Shown: positions 1 through 8,674, counted from the stretch's first letter. The stretch is 64,000 nt of DNA from Caproiciproducens sp. CPB-2 (GCF_036287215.1 NZ_CP142860.1:2046001-2110000); one strand, 5' to 3'. Made by a program: numbers and translations. The notes: generated by a model from the letters alone, not told the origin.

Positions 1-3000
1 CCCTTTGCCTGCGCAAGCTCTTTGATGACTTCGTCCCTGTCCCACTGCTGCATCTCGCGTGTGGGATCGTCCCTTTCATGGCCACAGACGGACGCATAGG
101 GGCACCACGCACAGGCGTCGTAGGTACCGGAAAGCGGCACCGCCGAAACGTCGCCGCCGTGAAGCTCTTTGGCCATCGCGCCGACCAGCTCTTTAATATG
201 TTTCATCACACCGGCCAGCTCCCCCGGAGAAACCACGTGGTCGCGTTTTCCCGGCACGCCGTCTTTGAGCGCGACCGGGATATAATTCCCCTGCCCGCCG
301 TGCTCCATAGCCGCGATGATTTCGGCGTCGTCCAATATAAGCCCGTCCATCCGCAGCTTTTTCGCCGCCTCCTGCCCGATCTTTTCGGCTTCCGTACTGC
401 GGGAAGCGGAAACGGCGGGGCGGTTCGCGGGCATATACAGCACGCCGGCGGGCCGGACCTCCCCGTAGCGGCCGCCGCCGTTCTCCATCAGCGCCGCCAG
501 ATAGATCAGCATCTGCATGTTGACCCCGTAAAGGATATCCGATAATTTGAATTCCTTATGGCCGGTTTTATAGTCGATCACGCGTACATAGCCGACCCCG
601 TCCCGGTCGAAAAGATCGACCCGGTCGATTTTGCCGTCGATTTCCACCTGTCCCCCGTCCGGCAGCGGGATACGCAGGGGGGGAATCCCATCTTTTCCGA
701 TGGAAAGCTCGAAGTCGACGGGCTTAAATTCGCTCTGGGAAAGCTCCTTGGCGATATGGGACGCGATCACCTGTGCCGAATCGGCCAGACGGAGGAACAG
801 GTACACAAAACGCGGCGACTTATTCTGAACGCCGCTCATTTTGGTATCGACGTACACATCTAAAAGACGGAGGATTTCCTGTTTGAGCTCCTCCGGGCTC
901 ATGCGGAGGATGGCTTCGCTGCCGGTGTCGCGGAACAGCTTCTCCAGTAAAAAATGCATCAGGCTGCCGTACTCCAGCGCGTCCAGCTCCGCCGCCCGGC
1001 GCTCCTTCGCGTTCAGGCCGAAACGGCAGAAGTACTGGAAGCGGCACAGATAAAACTTTTCGATCTGCGTCGCGGAAACATGGAGATTTTCCCCGAACAG
1101 CGCCGTCGCTTTTTCAGGGGAAGCGAAAACGAAGGGCCGGTTCTGCGCGGCGCGGTCGATCGCGGACAGGCGGTGTTCGCAGCCGCGCTTTCCGAACAGG
1201 TCTTTCAGCGTGGCGGACAGTACGGTATTGTGCTTCCACTGCTGCGCCGTCAGTTCAAAGGCGGGTTCCTTCGCGTTCGCGAAATACGTCTGCGGCAAAA
1301 GAAGCTCGTTGACGACCGCCGTATTTTTTAAAATGGAGCACACTTCGCCCGGGATGGAGGAAGGCGTGTTCGCTTCCCCCGCCGGGCCGGTAAGCGGATA
1401 CGTTATGTACAGCCTTTCGGAGGCGGCGCTCATTGCCGCGTAGGCAAGGAAGCGCTCCTGCACCGCCGTACCCTCAAGGGTGTCGTTCAGGGGAAGTCCC
1501 AGACGGATGAGCTCCCGCCGCTCGCTGTCGCTGAAAACGCAGTCCCCGCCGGGCGATAAGGGAAATTCGCCCTGCGCGGCCCCCATCAGAAAGACCACCT
1601 TCGGCGCTCCGGTTCTGGTGCGGTCGGCGGCCCCGACGGTCACTTCGTCCAATCCCTGCGGGATGCTTGCCATACGGTTTGCCAGAATGACCAGACGCAG
1701 AAGCTCCGCGTAGCGCGCGGAGGTGACGGGATTCTTTTGCAGCACCAGCGCCGTCTGGTCCAGAATCTGCATCAGAAGGTCCCAGAGCCGCAGCTGGCGG
1801 TCGGCAAGCTCCGGCTCCCCGCAGTCGGACAGATGCCGCGCGAGGTCTTTCAGGTGCCCGGCGGCGCCGATGTCCTGAAGCAGGTCGTACACCGCCGCGG
1901 CCATTCTCTCCCCGTCGGTATCGCGGAGTTTGAAAGCAAACCGAAGCAGCGGCTTCATCACCGCTTTCCGGCTTTCGTTGATTTCCGCGAGCTTTTTCAG
2001 GTCGGAGTCCGTCATTTCTTCCGCAAACCCTTTGGGATGCTCCGTCCAGTCCTCTTTCCACTGTTTCCCTTCCTTGCCCCACACGAAAACATAGTTTTCC
2101 AACTGGGAGATTTCATCGGTGCCGAGCGCCGTCAGGCCGGTTTTCAGGTACGAAAAAACGGAGTCCGAGGAAAAACCGGACTGTACGGTTTTGAACGCGG
2201 AAAGCACCAGGCGCATCAGCGGTTCGGCGTCGATCGCCTGTGGCTTATCCATAAAATACGGGATTTCCCACCGCTCAAGAGCCAGATCGAGAACCCCGCG
2301 GTAACGGTCGGTCGAACGGGTGATAATCGCAAAATCGCGGTAGCGATAGCCCTTTTCCATCACCAGGCGGCGGATGGAGGCGGCGACAAAGGCGGACTCG
2401 CCGTACGCGTTGTTTGCTTCATACAGCACGACGTCCCCGTTATTTTCGCAGTCCTGCGCCGTGCGCCCGCAGCGGAAGGCCCCGGCCTCCACCGCGGCCA
2501 GCGGCCTGCTTTGAAAACGCGCCCCGCCCGGCAAAACGGCCGGCGGCGCGATTTTCACGCCGTTTTGGCGCGCAAGCCGCGTCAGGTTTTTCCCGGTTCG
2601 GCGGACAAGGGAAAACAGGCCCATGCCGTACTCCGGGTCGTCAAGCTGATCAGTACAGAGCGTAACGTACAGGTCGTCCGCCTGAGAAAGGATCAGGTTG
2701 ATGATATTGTATTCCTGCACCGTGAAGCTCTGGAACGAATCGAGCGCCACGGTATATTCCGAAAAGAAGCGATGCTCCTGCAGGGTGTTTTTCAGCCTTG
2801 TCAGGTCATCCAGCGGATCGACAAAGCTTTGCGCGACCAGCGCGTCATAGGCGGAAAGGATCAGGGAAAGTTCCGTCATTTTCTGGCGCAGGGTCCCCCG
2901 GGGCATTTCCCCCGCCGCGTGTCCGATATCGAGCGGGGTCACGCCGCACATTTTGAATTCCGTGGAAGCGGCGATCATCAGGCCGACAAGCTCGGTGCTT

Positions 3001-3335
3001 TCCGCGTTCTTGCGGTAAAAGCTGAGCTGGTCCTTCACCTGCTCCAGCGCGAGGTTCATAAAGATGCTGCGGCCCCCGTCGTCCAGCCGGCGCCCCGCGC
3101 CGCCGCCGTACCGGCGAAACACCAGATCCGCCAGGCGGGAAAAGCTCGTGACCGAAACGCGCTGCACATCCTCCGCGCCGAGCAGCCGGAGCATGGCGCG
3201 CTCGTTTTCAAACGACGACTGCTCCGGTACGATCAGCATGATTTTTTTCTGTGCGGCCTGAGCCATATTTTTCAGTTCTGCCCGCAGCAGTTCCGTTTTC
3301 CCGCTGCCCGCGCGGCCCAAAATAAAACGCAGCAT
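1..3335 (-). CDS. addB: AddB, helicase/nuclease subunit B (3' end outside window)
   Basis: This is the B subunit of the AddAB helicase-nuclease, which processes double-strand breaks for RecA-dependent repair. About 1111 codons are visible and the stop lies beyond base 1, so the protein is nearly complete for a family of about 1150 residues. The N-terminus carries a P-loop GRAGSGKT at residues 7-14. The RecB-type nuclease motif DYKTG is near residue 920. Iron-sulfur cysteines are one at about residue 762 (FYLC) and a C-x2-C-x5-C cluster near 1073 (CAWCPYASVC). The ATG at 3335 follows a G-rich ribosome site. AddA would be expected downstream, off the left edge. No frameshift was seen on reading through. 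Confidence 0.93.
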   Translation of the reverse strand, partial: MLRFILGRAGSGKTELLRAELKNMAQAAQKKIMLIVPEQSSFENERAMLRLLGAEDVQRVSVTSFSRLADLVFRRYGGGAGRRLDDGGRSIFMNLALEQVKDQLSFYRKNAESTELVGLMIAASTEFKMCGVTPLDIGHAAGEMPRGTLRQKMTELSLILSAYDALVAQSFVDPLDDLTRLKNTLQEHRFFSEYTVALDSFQSFTVQEYNIINLILSQADDLYVTLCTDQLDDPEYGMGLFSLVRRTGKNLTRLARQNGVKIAPPAVLPGGARFQSRPLAAVEAGAFRCGRTAQDCENNGDVVLYEANNAYGESAFVAASIRRLVMEKGYRYRDFAIITRSTDRYRGVLDLALERWEIPYFMDKPQAIDAEPLMRLVLSAFKTVQSGFSSDSVFSYLKTGLTALGTDEISQLENYVFVWGKEGKQWKEDWTEHPKGFAEEMTDSDLKKLAEINESRKAVMKPLLRFAFKLRDTDGERMAAAVYDLLQDIGAAGHLKDLARHLSDCGEPELADRQLRLWDLLMQILDQTALVLQKNPVTSARYAELLRLVILANRMASIPQGLDEVTVGAADRTRTGAPKVVFLMGAAQGEFPLSPGGDCVFSDSERRELIRLGLPLNDTLEGTAVQERFLAYAAMSAASERLYITYPLTGPAGEANTPSSIPGEVCSILKNTAVVNELLLPQTYFANAKEPAFELTAQQWKHNTVLSATLKDLFGKRGCEHRLSAIDRAAQNRPFVFASPEKATALFGENLHVSATQIEKFYLCRFQYFCRFGLNAKERRAAELDALEYGSLMHFLLEKLFRDTGSEAILRMSPEELKQEILRLLDVYVDTKMSGVQNKSPRFVYLFLRLADSAQVIASHIAKELSQSEFKPVDFELSIGKDGIPPLRIPLPDGGQVEIDGKIDRVDLFDRDGVGYVRVIDYKTGHKEFKLSDILYGVNMQMLIYLAALMENGGGRYGEVRPAGVLYMPANRPAVSASRSTEAEKIGQEAAKKLRMDGLILDDAEIIAAMEHGGQGNYIPVALKDGVPGKRDHVVSPGELAGVMKHIKELVGAMAKELHGGDVSAVPLSGTYDACAWCPYASVCGHERDDPTREMQQWDRDEVIKELAQAK

Positions 3336-3398
3336 CGTATGCCCCCAAACATTCAATATCCTGATTTCATACTGAACATTATAGCATGGATGCCGCGC

Positions 3399-3499
3399 TT
3401 ACAGCAATTCCATTTTAATTTGCGAAACAAGGCGTATTCCCCCCGCCAAAGGCGGGGGGAATACGAACACATTTGCATAAGCAAGTGGAAATGCTGTAA
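3399..3499. repeat. Palindromic intergenic repeat, copy 1
   Basis: About 101 bp between addB and spoIIR. The ends are inverted (TTACAGCAATTCCA against the complement of TGGAAATGCTGTAA). The centre is a perfect 15-bp stem, 3433-3447 with 3451-3465, closed by the loop AAA (CCCCCCGCC aaa GGCGGGGGG core). A second copy lies at 52287-52390 with the same ends and a different but still fully paired stem. In both orientations the core could also act as a terminator, but no consistent T-run follows. It looks like a REP- or MITE-like small mobile palindrome, and its function is unknown. Confidence 0.75.
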
Positions 3500-3508
3500 A
3501 AGAATATT

Positions 3509-4111
3509 CTATTTCTTTTCGAGGTAATTTTTCAGCTGTTCATAAAGTTCCACCGATTTGAATTTTACTTCAAATTCGCCTTTGCCCTCTACGATTCCAA
3601 GCTGGTTCGCGTTGAGCACGTCGCCCAACTCCTTGGGTTCCTCGGCGGCGGGCAGGCACATCGGCGGGAAAATGACGCACCACCAGTTGCGGCCCGCAGC
3701 CTTCCCGATGGTCACGCGCAGGGAATCATAGTCCCCCGCCGGGAGAGTCACCGTCCGGTACTCTCTGGTGGTAAAATACATGTGGACCATTTCCACATTG
3801 ATGGGATAATCAAAGCCCTGCTTTTTGACTTCGTCCTCCGCCGCCGCTTTCAGCTGTGGAATGGCGGAGCGAACGGCTTCCTGTGCCTCGGCTTTATTTT
3901 TGACGTTGTCCATCAGGCCTTTGCTCTCGGTAAGAATCCGGTCGCGCACCTTCAGTTTCAGCGCCTGATCCGATTCGGAGTCGGAATTCGCGAGGACGTG
4001 CAGTCGAAGTACATGGTTCGGTATATCTTCACAGCCGGCGGCAAAGCCGGTGAAGGAAAACAGCACGGTTAATATCAGTGCCAGACAAAGCGATTTTTCA
4101 AACAGTTTCAT
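3509..4111 (-). CDS. spoIIR: Stage II sporulation protein R
   Basis: SpoIIR is the secreted forespore signal that triggers SpoIIGA to process pro-sigma-E in the mother cell. The 200-residue product has an N-terminal signal segment (hydrophobic residues about 8-26). It then carries family motifs: RLHVLANSDSESDQALKLKV near residues 36-55 and GRNWWCVIFPPMC near 140-150. Length fits the family. The ATG at 4111 is preceded by a ribosome site in AGAAAGGGAC. A sigma-F-like promoter lies upstream (4150-4179), as expected for this gene. The gene is single, followed by the palindromic repeat and addB. Confidence 0.95.
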   Translation of the reverse strand: MKLFEKSLCLALILTVLFSFTGFAAGCEDIPNHVLRLHVLANSDSESDQALKLKVRDRILTESKGLMDNVKNKAEAQEAVRSAIPQLKAAAEDEVKKQGFDYPINVEMVHMYFTTREYRTVTLPAGDYDSLRVTIGKAAGRNWWCVIFPPMCLPAAEEPKELGDVLNANQLGIVEGKGEFEVKFKSVELYEQLKNYLEKK

Positions 4112-4149
4112 GTTAAGTAAGTCCCTTTCTGTTGTTTATGTTGCAAGGG

Positions 4150-4179
4150 AATTATTGACACAAAAAACCGCTTTTATTC
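4150..4179 (-). promoter_or_regulatory. Putative sigma-F promoter of spoIIR
   Basis: Read on the minus strand, GAATA (4179-4175) is followed after 15 bases by GTCAATAATT (4159-4150). The downstream box matches the sigma-F -10 consensus GGNRANAATW at all but one position, and the -35 box matches GYWTA at four of five. The spacing is right and the start codon lies about 40 bases downstream. This is an inference from pattern; spoIIR is sigma-F-dependent in Bacillus subtilis. Confidence 0.5.
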
Positions 4180-4215
4180 GTTGTGGGCCTAATTTTGTAT
4201 AATGATGGGACAAAA

Positions 4216-4557
4216 TCACTCCCACGTTTTCCAGATTTCGGGCTGATAGCCCACAGTCGCCCGTTTTCCGTTGCGGACGACGGGCGTTTTCAGAAGCTGC
4301 GGATTTGCGAGAAGCTTTTCCTCTTTGGCCTGGGCCCCCGCGAGGTACCGGAGGAGCACAGCGTCGTCATCCTTTGAATCCCCGTCAATCAGCTTCTCAA
4401 GGCCGCCGACAGCCGACTTGACACTGTTGAACTCTCCCCTGCTCATGCCGTATTTCGCGACGTCGATGCTCTGGTATTTTATTTTGCGTTCCTTAAAATA
4501 GCGTTCCGCCTTTTTGGTATCAAAGCATTTCGGCTTTCCGAATATCTGAATATTCAA
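4216..4557 (-). CDS. ArsC/Spx-fold arsenate reductase family protein
   Basis: A 113-residue thioredoxin-fold protein of the ArsC/YffB/Spx type. The N-terminus reads IQIFGKPKCFDTKKAERYF, which holds the single conserved cysteine, and the C-terminal half has the LLKTPVVRNGKRATVGY segment typical of these proteins. The start is taken as TTG at 4557 because AAAGGAGG sits five bases upstream; a longer in-frame extension to 4773 runs antisense-like through the neighbour and has no ribosome site. It follows msrC by 25 bp at the end of the Lrp-ispE operon. Whether it reduces arsenate, acts on another thiol substrate or regulates transcription cannot be told from sequence. Confidence 0.8.
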   Translation of the reverse strand: MNIQIFGKPKCFDTKKAERYFKERKIKYQSIDVAKYGMSRGEFNSVKSAVGGLEKLIDGDSKDDDAVLLRYLAGAQAKEEKLLANPQLLKTPVVRNGKRATVGYQPEIWKTWE

Positions 4558-4582
4558 TTTTTCCTCCTTTCCGCTCCTGCGT

Positions 4583-5092
4583 TCACTGCAAACCGGGCAG
4601 TTCGGTCCAGTCGCACGAATTTTCAATGATCCGGGCGAGCTCTTCCAGCTCGCGGGCATCCGTTTCGTTGAAGCGAGCAAACAGCGGACTGTCGATGTCC
4701 AGCACGCCGACGGCCTGCCGATGGCTGAACAGCGGAACGACGATTTCAGAGTTGGAAGCGCAGTCACAGGCAATGTGCCCCGGGAACCGATGGACGTCCC
4801 TCACCAGCACGGTTTCCCCGCGGCTGTACGCGGCGCCGCAGACACCCTTTCCAAACGCGATATGCACACAGGCAAGCTTTCCCTGAAACGGCCCGAGCAG
4901 CAGCTCCTCCCGATGCTTCAGGTAAAAGCCCACCCAGTTGATATTCTGCAGCGCGCCGCCCAGCAGGGCGGAAGCGTTCGCCAGATTGGGGATCACGTGG
5001 CGTTCCCCGTCCAAAACCGCTTTCATCTGCGTCTTTAAAAGCGCGTACATTTCTTTTTGATCTTCCGGGTAAAAAGATTCCGTTTGCTCCAT
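4583..5092 (-). CDS. msrC: Free methionine-(R)-sulfoxide reductase (GAF domain)
   Basis: The 169-residue product is a single GAF domain of the fRMsr family, which reduces free Met-(R)-sulfoxide and so repairs oxidised methionine. Three cysteines are in the catalytic arrangement: C75, C85 and C109, in LACVHIAFGKGVC and HIACDCASNSEIVVP. The spacing of 10 and 24 matches the E. coli enzyme. Two in-frame ATGs exist. The one at 5092 is chosen because GGAAGGA lies about seven bases upstream, while the ATG at 5107 overlaps the end of ispE and has no ribosome site. Neighbours are ispE (2 bp upstream) and the ArsC-like gene, so a small redox role in this operon is plausible. Confidence 0.9.
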   Translation of the reverse strand: MEQTESFYPEDQKEMYALLKTQMKAVLDGERHVIPNLANASALLGGALQNINWVGFYLKHREELLLGPFQGKLACVHIAFGKGVCGAAYSRGETVLVRDVHRFPGHIACDCASNSEIVVPLFSHRQAVGVLDIDSPLFARFNETDARELEELARIIENSCDWTELPGLQ

Positions 5093-5094
5093 CG

Positions 5095-5967
5095 TCAATC
5101 CTTCCATTGAAGCAGACAGCCCGAGGAAGCCGGCTCACAGACAAGGGCTTCGGGATAAACGTCCTTCAGCGCCGATTGGCAGGACACGGCCTTTCCATCC
5201 TCTTCAAAAATACCGAAAACGGCCGAGCCGCTTCCGGTCATACATGCGCCGAGCGCGCCGTGCCGAATCATCGCGTTTTTGATATGGGCCGCTTCGGCAA
5301 GGTGCATCACCTGTTCAAACTCATTGCCAAGATTCTGTGCGACCGCGCTGAGATCTCTCCTTCGGACCGCGTCGAGCATGGCGGAGGAAAAGCCGCTCTC
5401 TTTTTTTGAGGCGGCGTCCGCCAACGCATAGGCCTTTTTGGTGTCGACCCCCACCGGCGGCTTACAGATCACAATATGGCACGGGGGCAGGGCGGGCAAA
5501 GCCGTCAGCTTTTCCCCGATCCCTTCGACAAGCGCGGTCCCGCCGGCAACGCAGAACGGAACGTCCGCGCCGATTTTCAGCCCGATTTCACAGAGCGTTT
5601 TCTCCGGTAAACCGGCGCCGTATATTTGATTCAGCGCAAGCAGCACGGCGGCAGCGTCGGCGCTTCCGCCGCCCAGACCGGCCTGGGACGGAATCGCCTT
5701 ATCAATATGTACCGTCAGGTTCTGGTTGATGCCGGTGTAAGCAAAAAAGGCCGCCGCGGCTTTATAAACGGTATTGGCTTCATTACAGGGAATTTCGCTC
5801 CGGTCACAGAAAAGGCGGATCCCCTTTCCTTCCCTACGGAGCGTAAGGGTATCGCAAAGGGTGACGGACTGCATTACCATGCGCAGAAGATGATAGCCGT
5901 CCTCGCGTTTCCCGGTAATGTCCAGCGTCAGGTTGATTTTCGCGTTTGCTTTGACTGTGAAAGGCAT
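5095..5967 (-). CDS. ispE: 4-diphosphocytidyl-2-C-methyl-D-erythritol kinase
   Basis: IspE phosphorylates CDP-methylerythritol in the non-mevalonate (MEP) isoprenoid pathway. The 290-residue product is a GHMP kinase: N-terminal KANAKINLTLDITGKREDGY, and the glycine-rich ATP loop PSQAGLGGGSADAAAVL near residues 90-106. A C-terminal GHMP segment reads GALGACMTGSGSAVFGIF. Length is normal for the family. It starts at ATG 5967, 23 bp after the aminotransferase stop, and its stop nearly touches msrC. Being embedded after an Lrp regulator and an aminotransferase suggests simple co-transcription rather than pathway linkage. Confidence 0.95.
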   Translation of the reverse strand: MPFTVKANAKINLTLDITGKREDGYHLLRMVMQSVTLCDTLTLRREGKGIRLFCDRSEIPCNEANTVYKAAAAFFAYTGINQNLTVHIDKAIPSQAGLGGGSADAAAVLLALNQIYGAGLPEKTLCEIGLKIGADVPFCVAGGTALVEGIGEKLTALPALPPCHIVICKPPVGVDTKKAYALADAASKKESGFSSAMLDAVRRRDLSAVAQNLGNEFEQVMHLAEAAHIKNAMIRHGALGACMTGSGSAVFGIFEEDGKAVSCQSALKDVYPEALVCEPASSGCLLQWKD

Positions 5968-5990
5968 CCTTGTGTTCTCCTCTTCCGGCC

Positions 5991-7160
5991 TTATAAGTTC
6001 TTCAGGAAATGGCCGATCCGCGACATTGCTTCCGTAATATGCTTAATGGAGTACGAATAGGACACGCGCACATACCCTTCCCCGCAGCTGCCGAAAGCGC
6101 CGCCCGGAACGACCGCGACATGCTCCGCATAAATCAGCTTTTCGCAGAAATCCTGAGAGGTCATTCCCGTACTTTTAATACAGGGGAATACATAGAAGGC
6201 CCCTTCCGGCTCAAAACAGGTCAGCCCCATGGAATTGAAACCGTCCACAATCAGCCGACGGCGCATGTCGTATTGTTCCCGCATTTCGTCAATGTCGCTG
6301 TCGCCGTTTTTCAGGGCTTCGATCGCGGCGTACTGCGCCATAGTAGGGGCGCTCATGATGCCGTACTGATGAAGCTTCGTCATCTGCCCGACGATTTCTT
6401 TCGGCCCAACGGCATAACCGAGGCGCCAGCCGGTCATTGCAAACGCTTTGGAAAAACCGTTCACGACAACGGTGCGTTCCTTCATTCCCTCTATCGCGGC
6501 AAAAGAGACGTGGCGGGTATCGCCGTAGGTAAGCTCGCTGTAAATTTCATCCGAAAGCACCAGCAGGTCGTTTTCCCGGACGACCTCGGCGATCTCCTCC
6601 AGATTGTTGCGGCGCATGACCGCGCCGGTCGGGTTGTTGGGAAACGGAAGAATCAGCAGCTTCGTTTTCGGCGTGATCTTCTTCCGCAGCGCTTTCGCGG
6701 TCAGACGGAATTGATCCTCCTGCTTCGTTTCGATCGTAACCGGCACGCCGCCCGCCATTTCCGTCAGCGGACGGTAGCAGACAAAGCTCGGTTCGGGGAT
6801 CAGCACTTCCTCGCCGGGATTAATCAGGCAGCGGATACAGAGATCGATCGCCTCGCTGCCGCCTACCGTCACGACGACATCCGTCTTTGCCTCATATTCA
6901 ATATGGTAGCGGCGCTTCAGCCACCGGCAGATTTCTTCCCTCAGTTCTATAAATCCGCGGTTCGGCGAATACCACGTCTTGCCGTCCTCCAGCGATTTGA
7001 TTCCCTCCTGGCGGACATGCCAGGGCGTGGAAAAGTCGGGCTCGCCGATGGACAGGGAGATCACGTTCTCCATTTCGTTTGCAATGTCGAAGAAGCGGCG
7101 GATTCCGGACGGCTTCAGCTGCTTGATTTCCTCATTGAGCACGGACTGGTAATCAATCAC
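5991..7160 (-). CDS. Class I/II PLP aminotransferase
   Basis: A fold-type I pyridoxal-phosphate aminotransferase of 389 residues, probably acting on aromatic or related amino acids. The Schiff-base lysine is in NGFSKAFAMTGWRLGY, the cofactor-binding NNPTGAV is present, and the C-terminal VRVSYS arginine motif binds the substrate carboxylate. The start is taken as GTG at 7160, with GAAGGAG six bases upstream. This GTG overlaps the stop of the Lrp gene by 8 bp (GTGATTGA), so translation is likely coupled. A longer frame to ATG 7190 would overlap Lrp further without a better ribosome site. The exact amino acid substrate is not determinable, but pairing with an Lrp regulator points to amino-acid responsive control. 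Confidence 0.9.
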   Translation of the reverse strand: MIDYQSVLNEEIKQLKPSGIRRFFDIANEMENVISLSIGEPDFSTPWHVRQEGIKSLEDGKTWYSPNRGFIELREEICRWLKRRYHIEYEAKTDVVVTVGGSEAIDLCIRCLINPGEEVLIPEPSFVCYRPLTEMAGGVPVTIETKQEDQFRLTAKALRKKITPKTKLLILPFPNNPTGAVMRRNNLEEIAEVVRENDLLVLSDEIYSELTYGDTRHVSFAAIEGMKERTVVVNGFSKAFAMTGWRLGYAVGPKEIVGQMTKLHQYGIMSAPTMAQYAAIEALKNGDSDIDEMREQYDMRRRLIVDGFNSMGLTCFEPEGAFYVFPCIKSTGMTSQDFCEKLIYAEHVAVVPGGAFGSCGEGYVRVSYSYSIKHITEAMSRIGHFLKNL

Positions 7161-7638
7161 ACAGAACACTCCTTCTCTCGTCCTTCTCATCCCCGGAGTT
7201 GAGGATGACGCCGCCGTCTTTGTAACGGGTCAGGATAAAGTGGGTGGCTGTGGAAAGGACGGAGTCGAGCGTGGACAGGCGGCGCATGACGAACATGGCG
7301 ATTTCCTGCATGCTTTTGCCGTGCACCTTGACCGCCAGATCATAGCCGCCGGACATCAGGTAAACGCTTTCCACCTCGTCAAACTGCATAATGCGGTTGG
7401 CAATTTCGTCAAAGCCGCGGTCGCGCTTCGGCGATACGCGCAGCTCGATCAGCGCGCTTGCTTTATTCTCATCGATTTTTTCCCAGTTGATAAGCGCCTT
7501 ATAGCCCCTGATCACCCCCTGCTTTTCGTAATCGGCGATCGCTTCAGCGACCTTGTCCGGGGTTTTGTCCAGCATGACGGCCAATTGTTCAGTGCTCAGG
7601 CGTGCATTTTCATCTAAAAGATTCAGTAAACGGTCCAT
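7153..7638 (-). CDS. Lrp/AsnC family transcriptional regulator
   Basis: A 161-residue leucine-responsive-type regulator. The N-terminal half is a winged helix-turn-helix (LLDENARLSTEQLAVMLDKT). The C-terminal half is a RAM/ACT-like ligand domain (ASALIELRVSPKRDRGF to YDLAVKVHGKS). The start is ATG 7638, placed seven bases after GGGAGG; an upstream ATG at 7653 lies in that ribosome site and is rejected. Its last codons overlap the aminotransferase start, so it is probably made with, and may control, that gene. A C-terminal tail of about 12 charged residues (SGDEKDERRS) extends past the usual fold. Confidence 0.92.
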   Translation of the reverse strand: MDRLLNLLDENARLSTEQLAVMLDKTPDKVAEAIADYEKQGVIRGYKALINWEKIDENKASALIELRVSPKRDRGFDEIANRIMQFDEVESVYLMSGGYDLAVKVHGKSMQEIAMFVMRRLSTLDSVLSTATHFILTRYKDGGVILNSGDEKDERRSVLCD

Positions 7639-7668
7639 AATAATTCCTCCCAAAATTTTTCATGAATT

Positions 7669-8481
7669 TTAAGATATCGGTAAAAATTTAGGTATATGAT
7701 GTTGATAAACGGTAAAGTGATGAAAGCCTGCGGCAAGCAAAAGGCTGAGCCCCTTTTCCACCCCGCCCCCCACGTCGGCCCAGCGGTGTGCGTCCGAACC
7801 GATGGTGACCAGCTTGCCGCCCAGCTCGCGGTAGCGGGCCAGCACCGGCAGATCCGGCAGAGTCGTACCAATCTTCTGGCGGAGCCCCGAAGTGTTGATC
7901 TCCAGCGCCCTGTGCTTCAGGATCAGCGCTCTCAGCACCTCGTCTATTCTTCCTCCAAATTTTTGATTGTCGATTTTGATGTTGTGTTCGCCGACAATAT
8001 ACCGCCAGGGATAGGTCAGATGAGCGAGAGAATCGAATTTTCCCCATTCGATTACTTCCAGAATCTCGTCAAAATACCTTTCCAGGGCATCGTCGATATC
8101 CGCATGCCTGTAATCCAAATCATAAAAATCCACACTGTTTTTAACACTGTGGACGGAAGCAAGCACAAAATCGAAATCGCAGGAGCCGAGAACGTCGTCC
8201 GCGGCGGAAGGATCCTGCATGGGCTGTCCAAGCTCCACTCCGGCATAGACATGCAGGCGGCTGTGAAAAACGGCCCCCGCTTTGCGCGCTTCAAAGTAAG
8301 ACTGCCGGATGCTTTTGTCGTACTCTTCCTCCCGGTAGACGTTGCATTCGCAATGGTCCGTCATGGTAATGGAATAAAGCCCGAGCCGCACCGCGCTTTC
8401 GCACATCATCATGGTCGGGTCGTTGGCGTCGCGGGAACAGTCGGAATGGACGTGGCTGTCCGATATATAATGATATTTCAT
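7669..8481 (-). CDS. hisK: PHP-domain histidinol-phosphate phosphatase
   Basis: A 270-residue PHP-family phosphoesterase of the HisK type, which dephosphorylates histidinol phosphate in histidine synthesis. Metal-binding motifs are DSHVHSDCS at the N-terminus, TMTDHCE, a central ASVHSV, and the C-terminal GSDAHRWADVG. The start at ATG 8481 follows GGGAGG closely; a longer frame to 8505 adds eight residues without support. It is monocistronic or leads into Lrp after a 30-bp gap. No other his genes are in view, so the substrate is assigned from family similarity only. Confidence 0.85.
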   Translation of the reverse strand: MKYHYISDSHVHSDCSRDANDPTMMMCESAVRLGLYSITMTDHCECNVYREEEYDKSIRQSYFEARKAGAVFHSRLHVYAGVELGQPMQDPSAADDVLGSCDFDFVLASVHSVKNSVDFYDLDYRHADIDDALERYFDEILEVIEWGKFDSLAHLTYPWRYIVGEHNIKIDNQKFGGRIDEVLRALILKHRALEINTSGLRQKIGTTLPDLPVLARYRELGGKLVTIGSDAHRWADVGGGVEKGLSLLLAAGFHHFTVYQHHIPKFLPIS

Positions 8482-8539
8482 AAATTTCCTCCCGGTAAAA
8501 AACAAATTGCCTCAAATTACCTTATTAATATAACATAGT

Positions 8540-8569
8540 ATCATAAAACGCCGTATATTTATAGGTCAA
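8540..8569 (-). promoter_or_regulatory. Putative sigma-A promoter of hisK
   Basis: On the minus strand TTGACC (8569-8564) and TATGAT (8545-8540) are 18 bases apart, about 60 bases before the hisK start. No other coding feature uses this gap. The remaining part of 8482-8720 is AT-rich leader for the two divergent genes. Confidence 0.5.
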
Positions 8570-8645
8570 TCATCCATATTTTGCGCCCATTAAAAGGGCT
8601 TATGTTTGAACAGATTGACTACGCCGCATGCCCTCACGGCTTCTA

Positions 8646-8674
8646 TTGACAAGAATTCAAATGTCGTTCATAAT
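8646..8674 (+). promoter_or_regulatory. Putative sigma-A promoter of the ACT-UPF0210 pair
   Basis: TTGACA (8646-8651) and CATAAT (8669-8674) are separated by exactly 17 bases, about 47 bases before the ACT gene ATG. The match to consensus is 11 of 12 positions. Confidence 0.65.

Noticed and set aside
1737..3527. A 596-codon open frame on the + strand
   Set aside because: It is antisense to addB, whose motifs are unmistakable. The frame is open because the codon use is GC-rich, and it has no ribosome site or recognisable domain.
4155..4160. TTGACA on the + strand upstream of a 64-codon frame
   Set aside because: It is the complement of the spoIIR promoter region. The frame is antisense to the ArsC-like gene and no consensus -10 follows at 17 bases.
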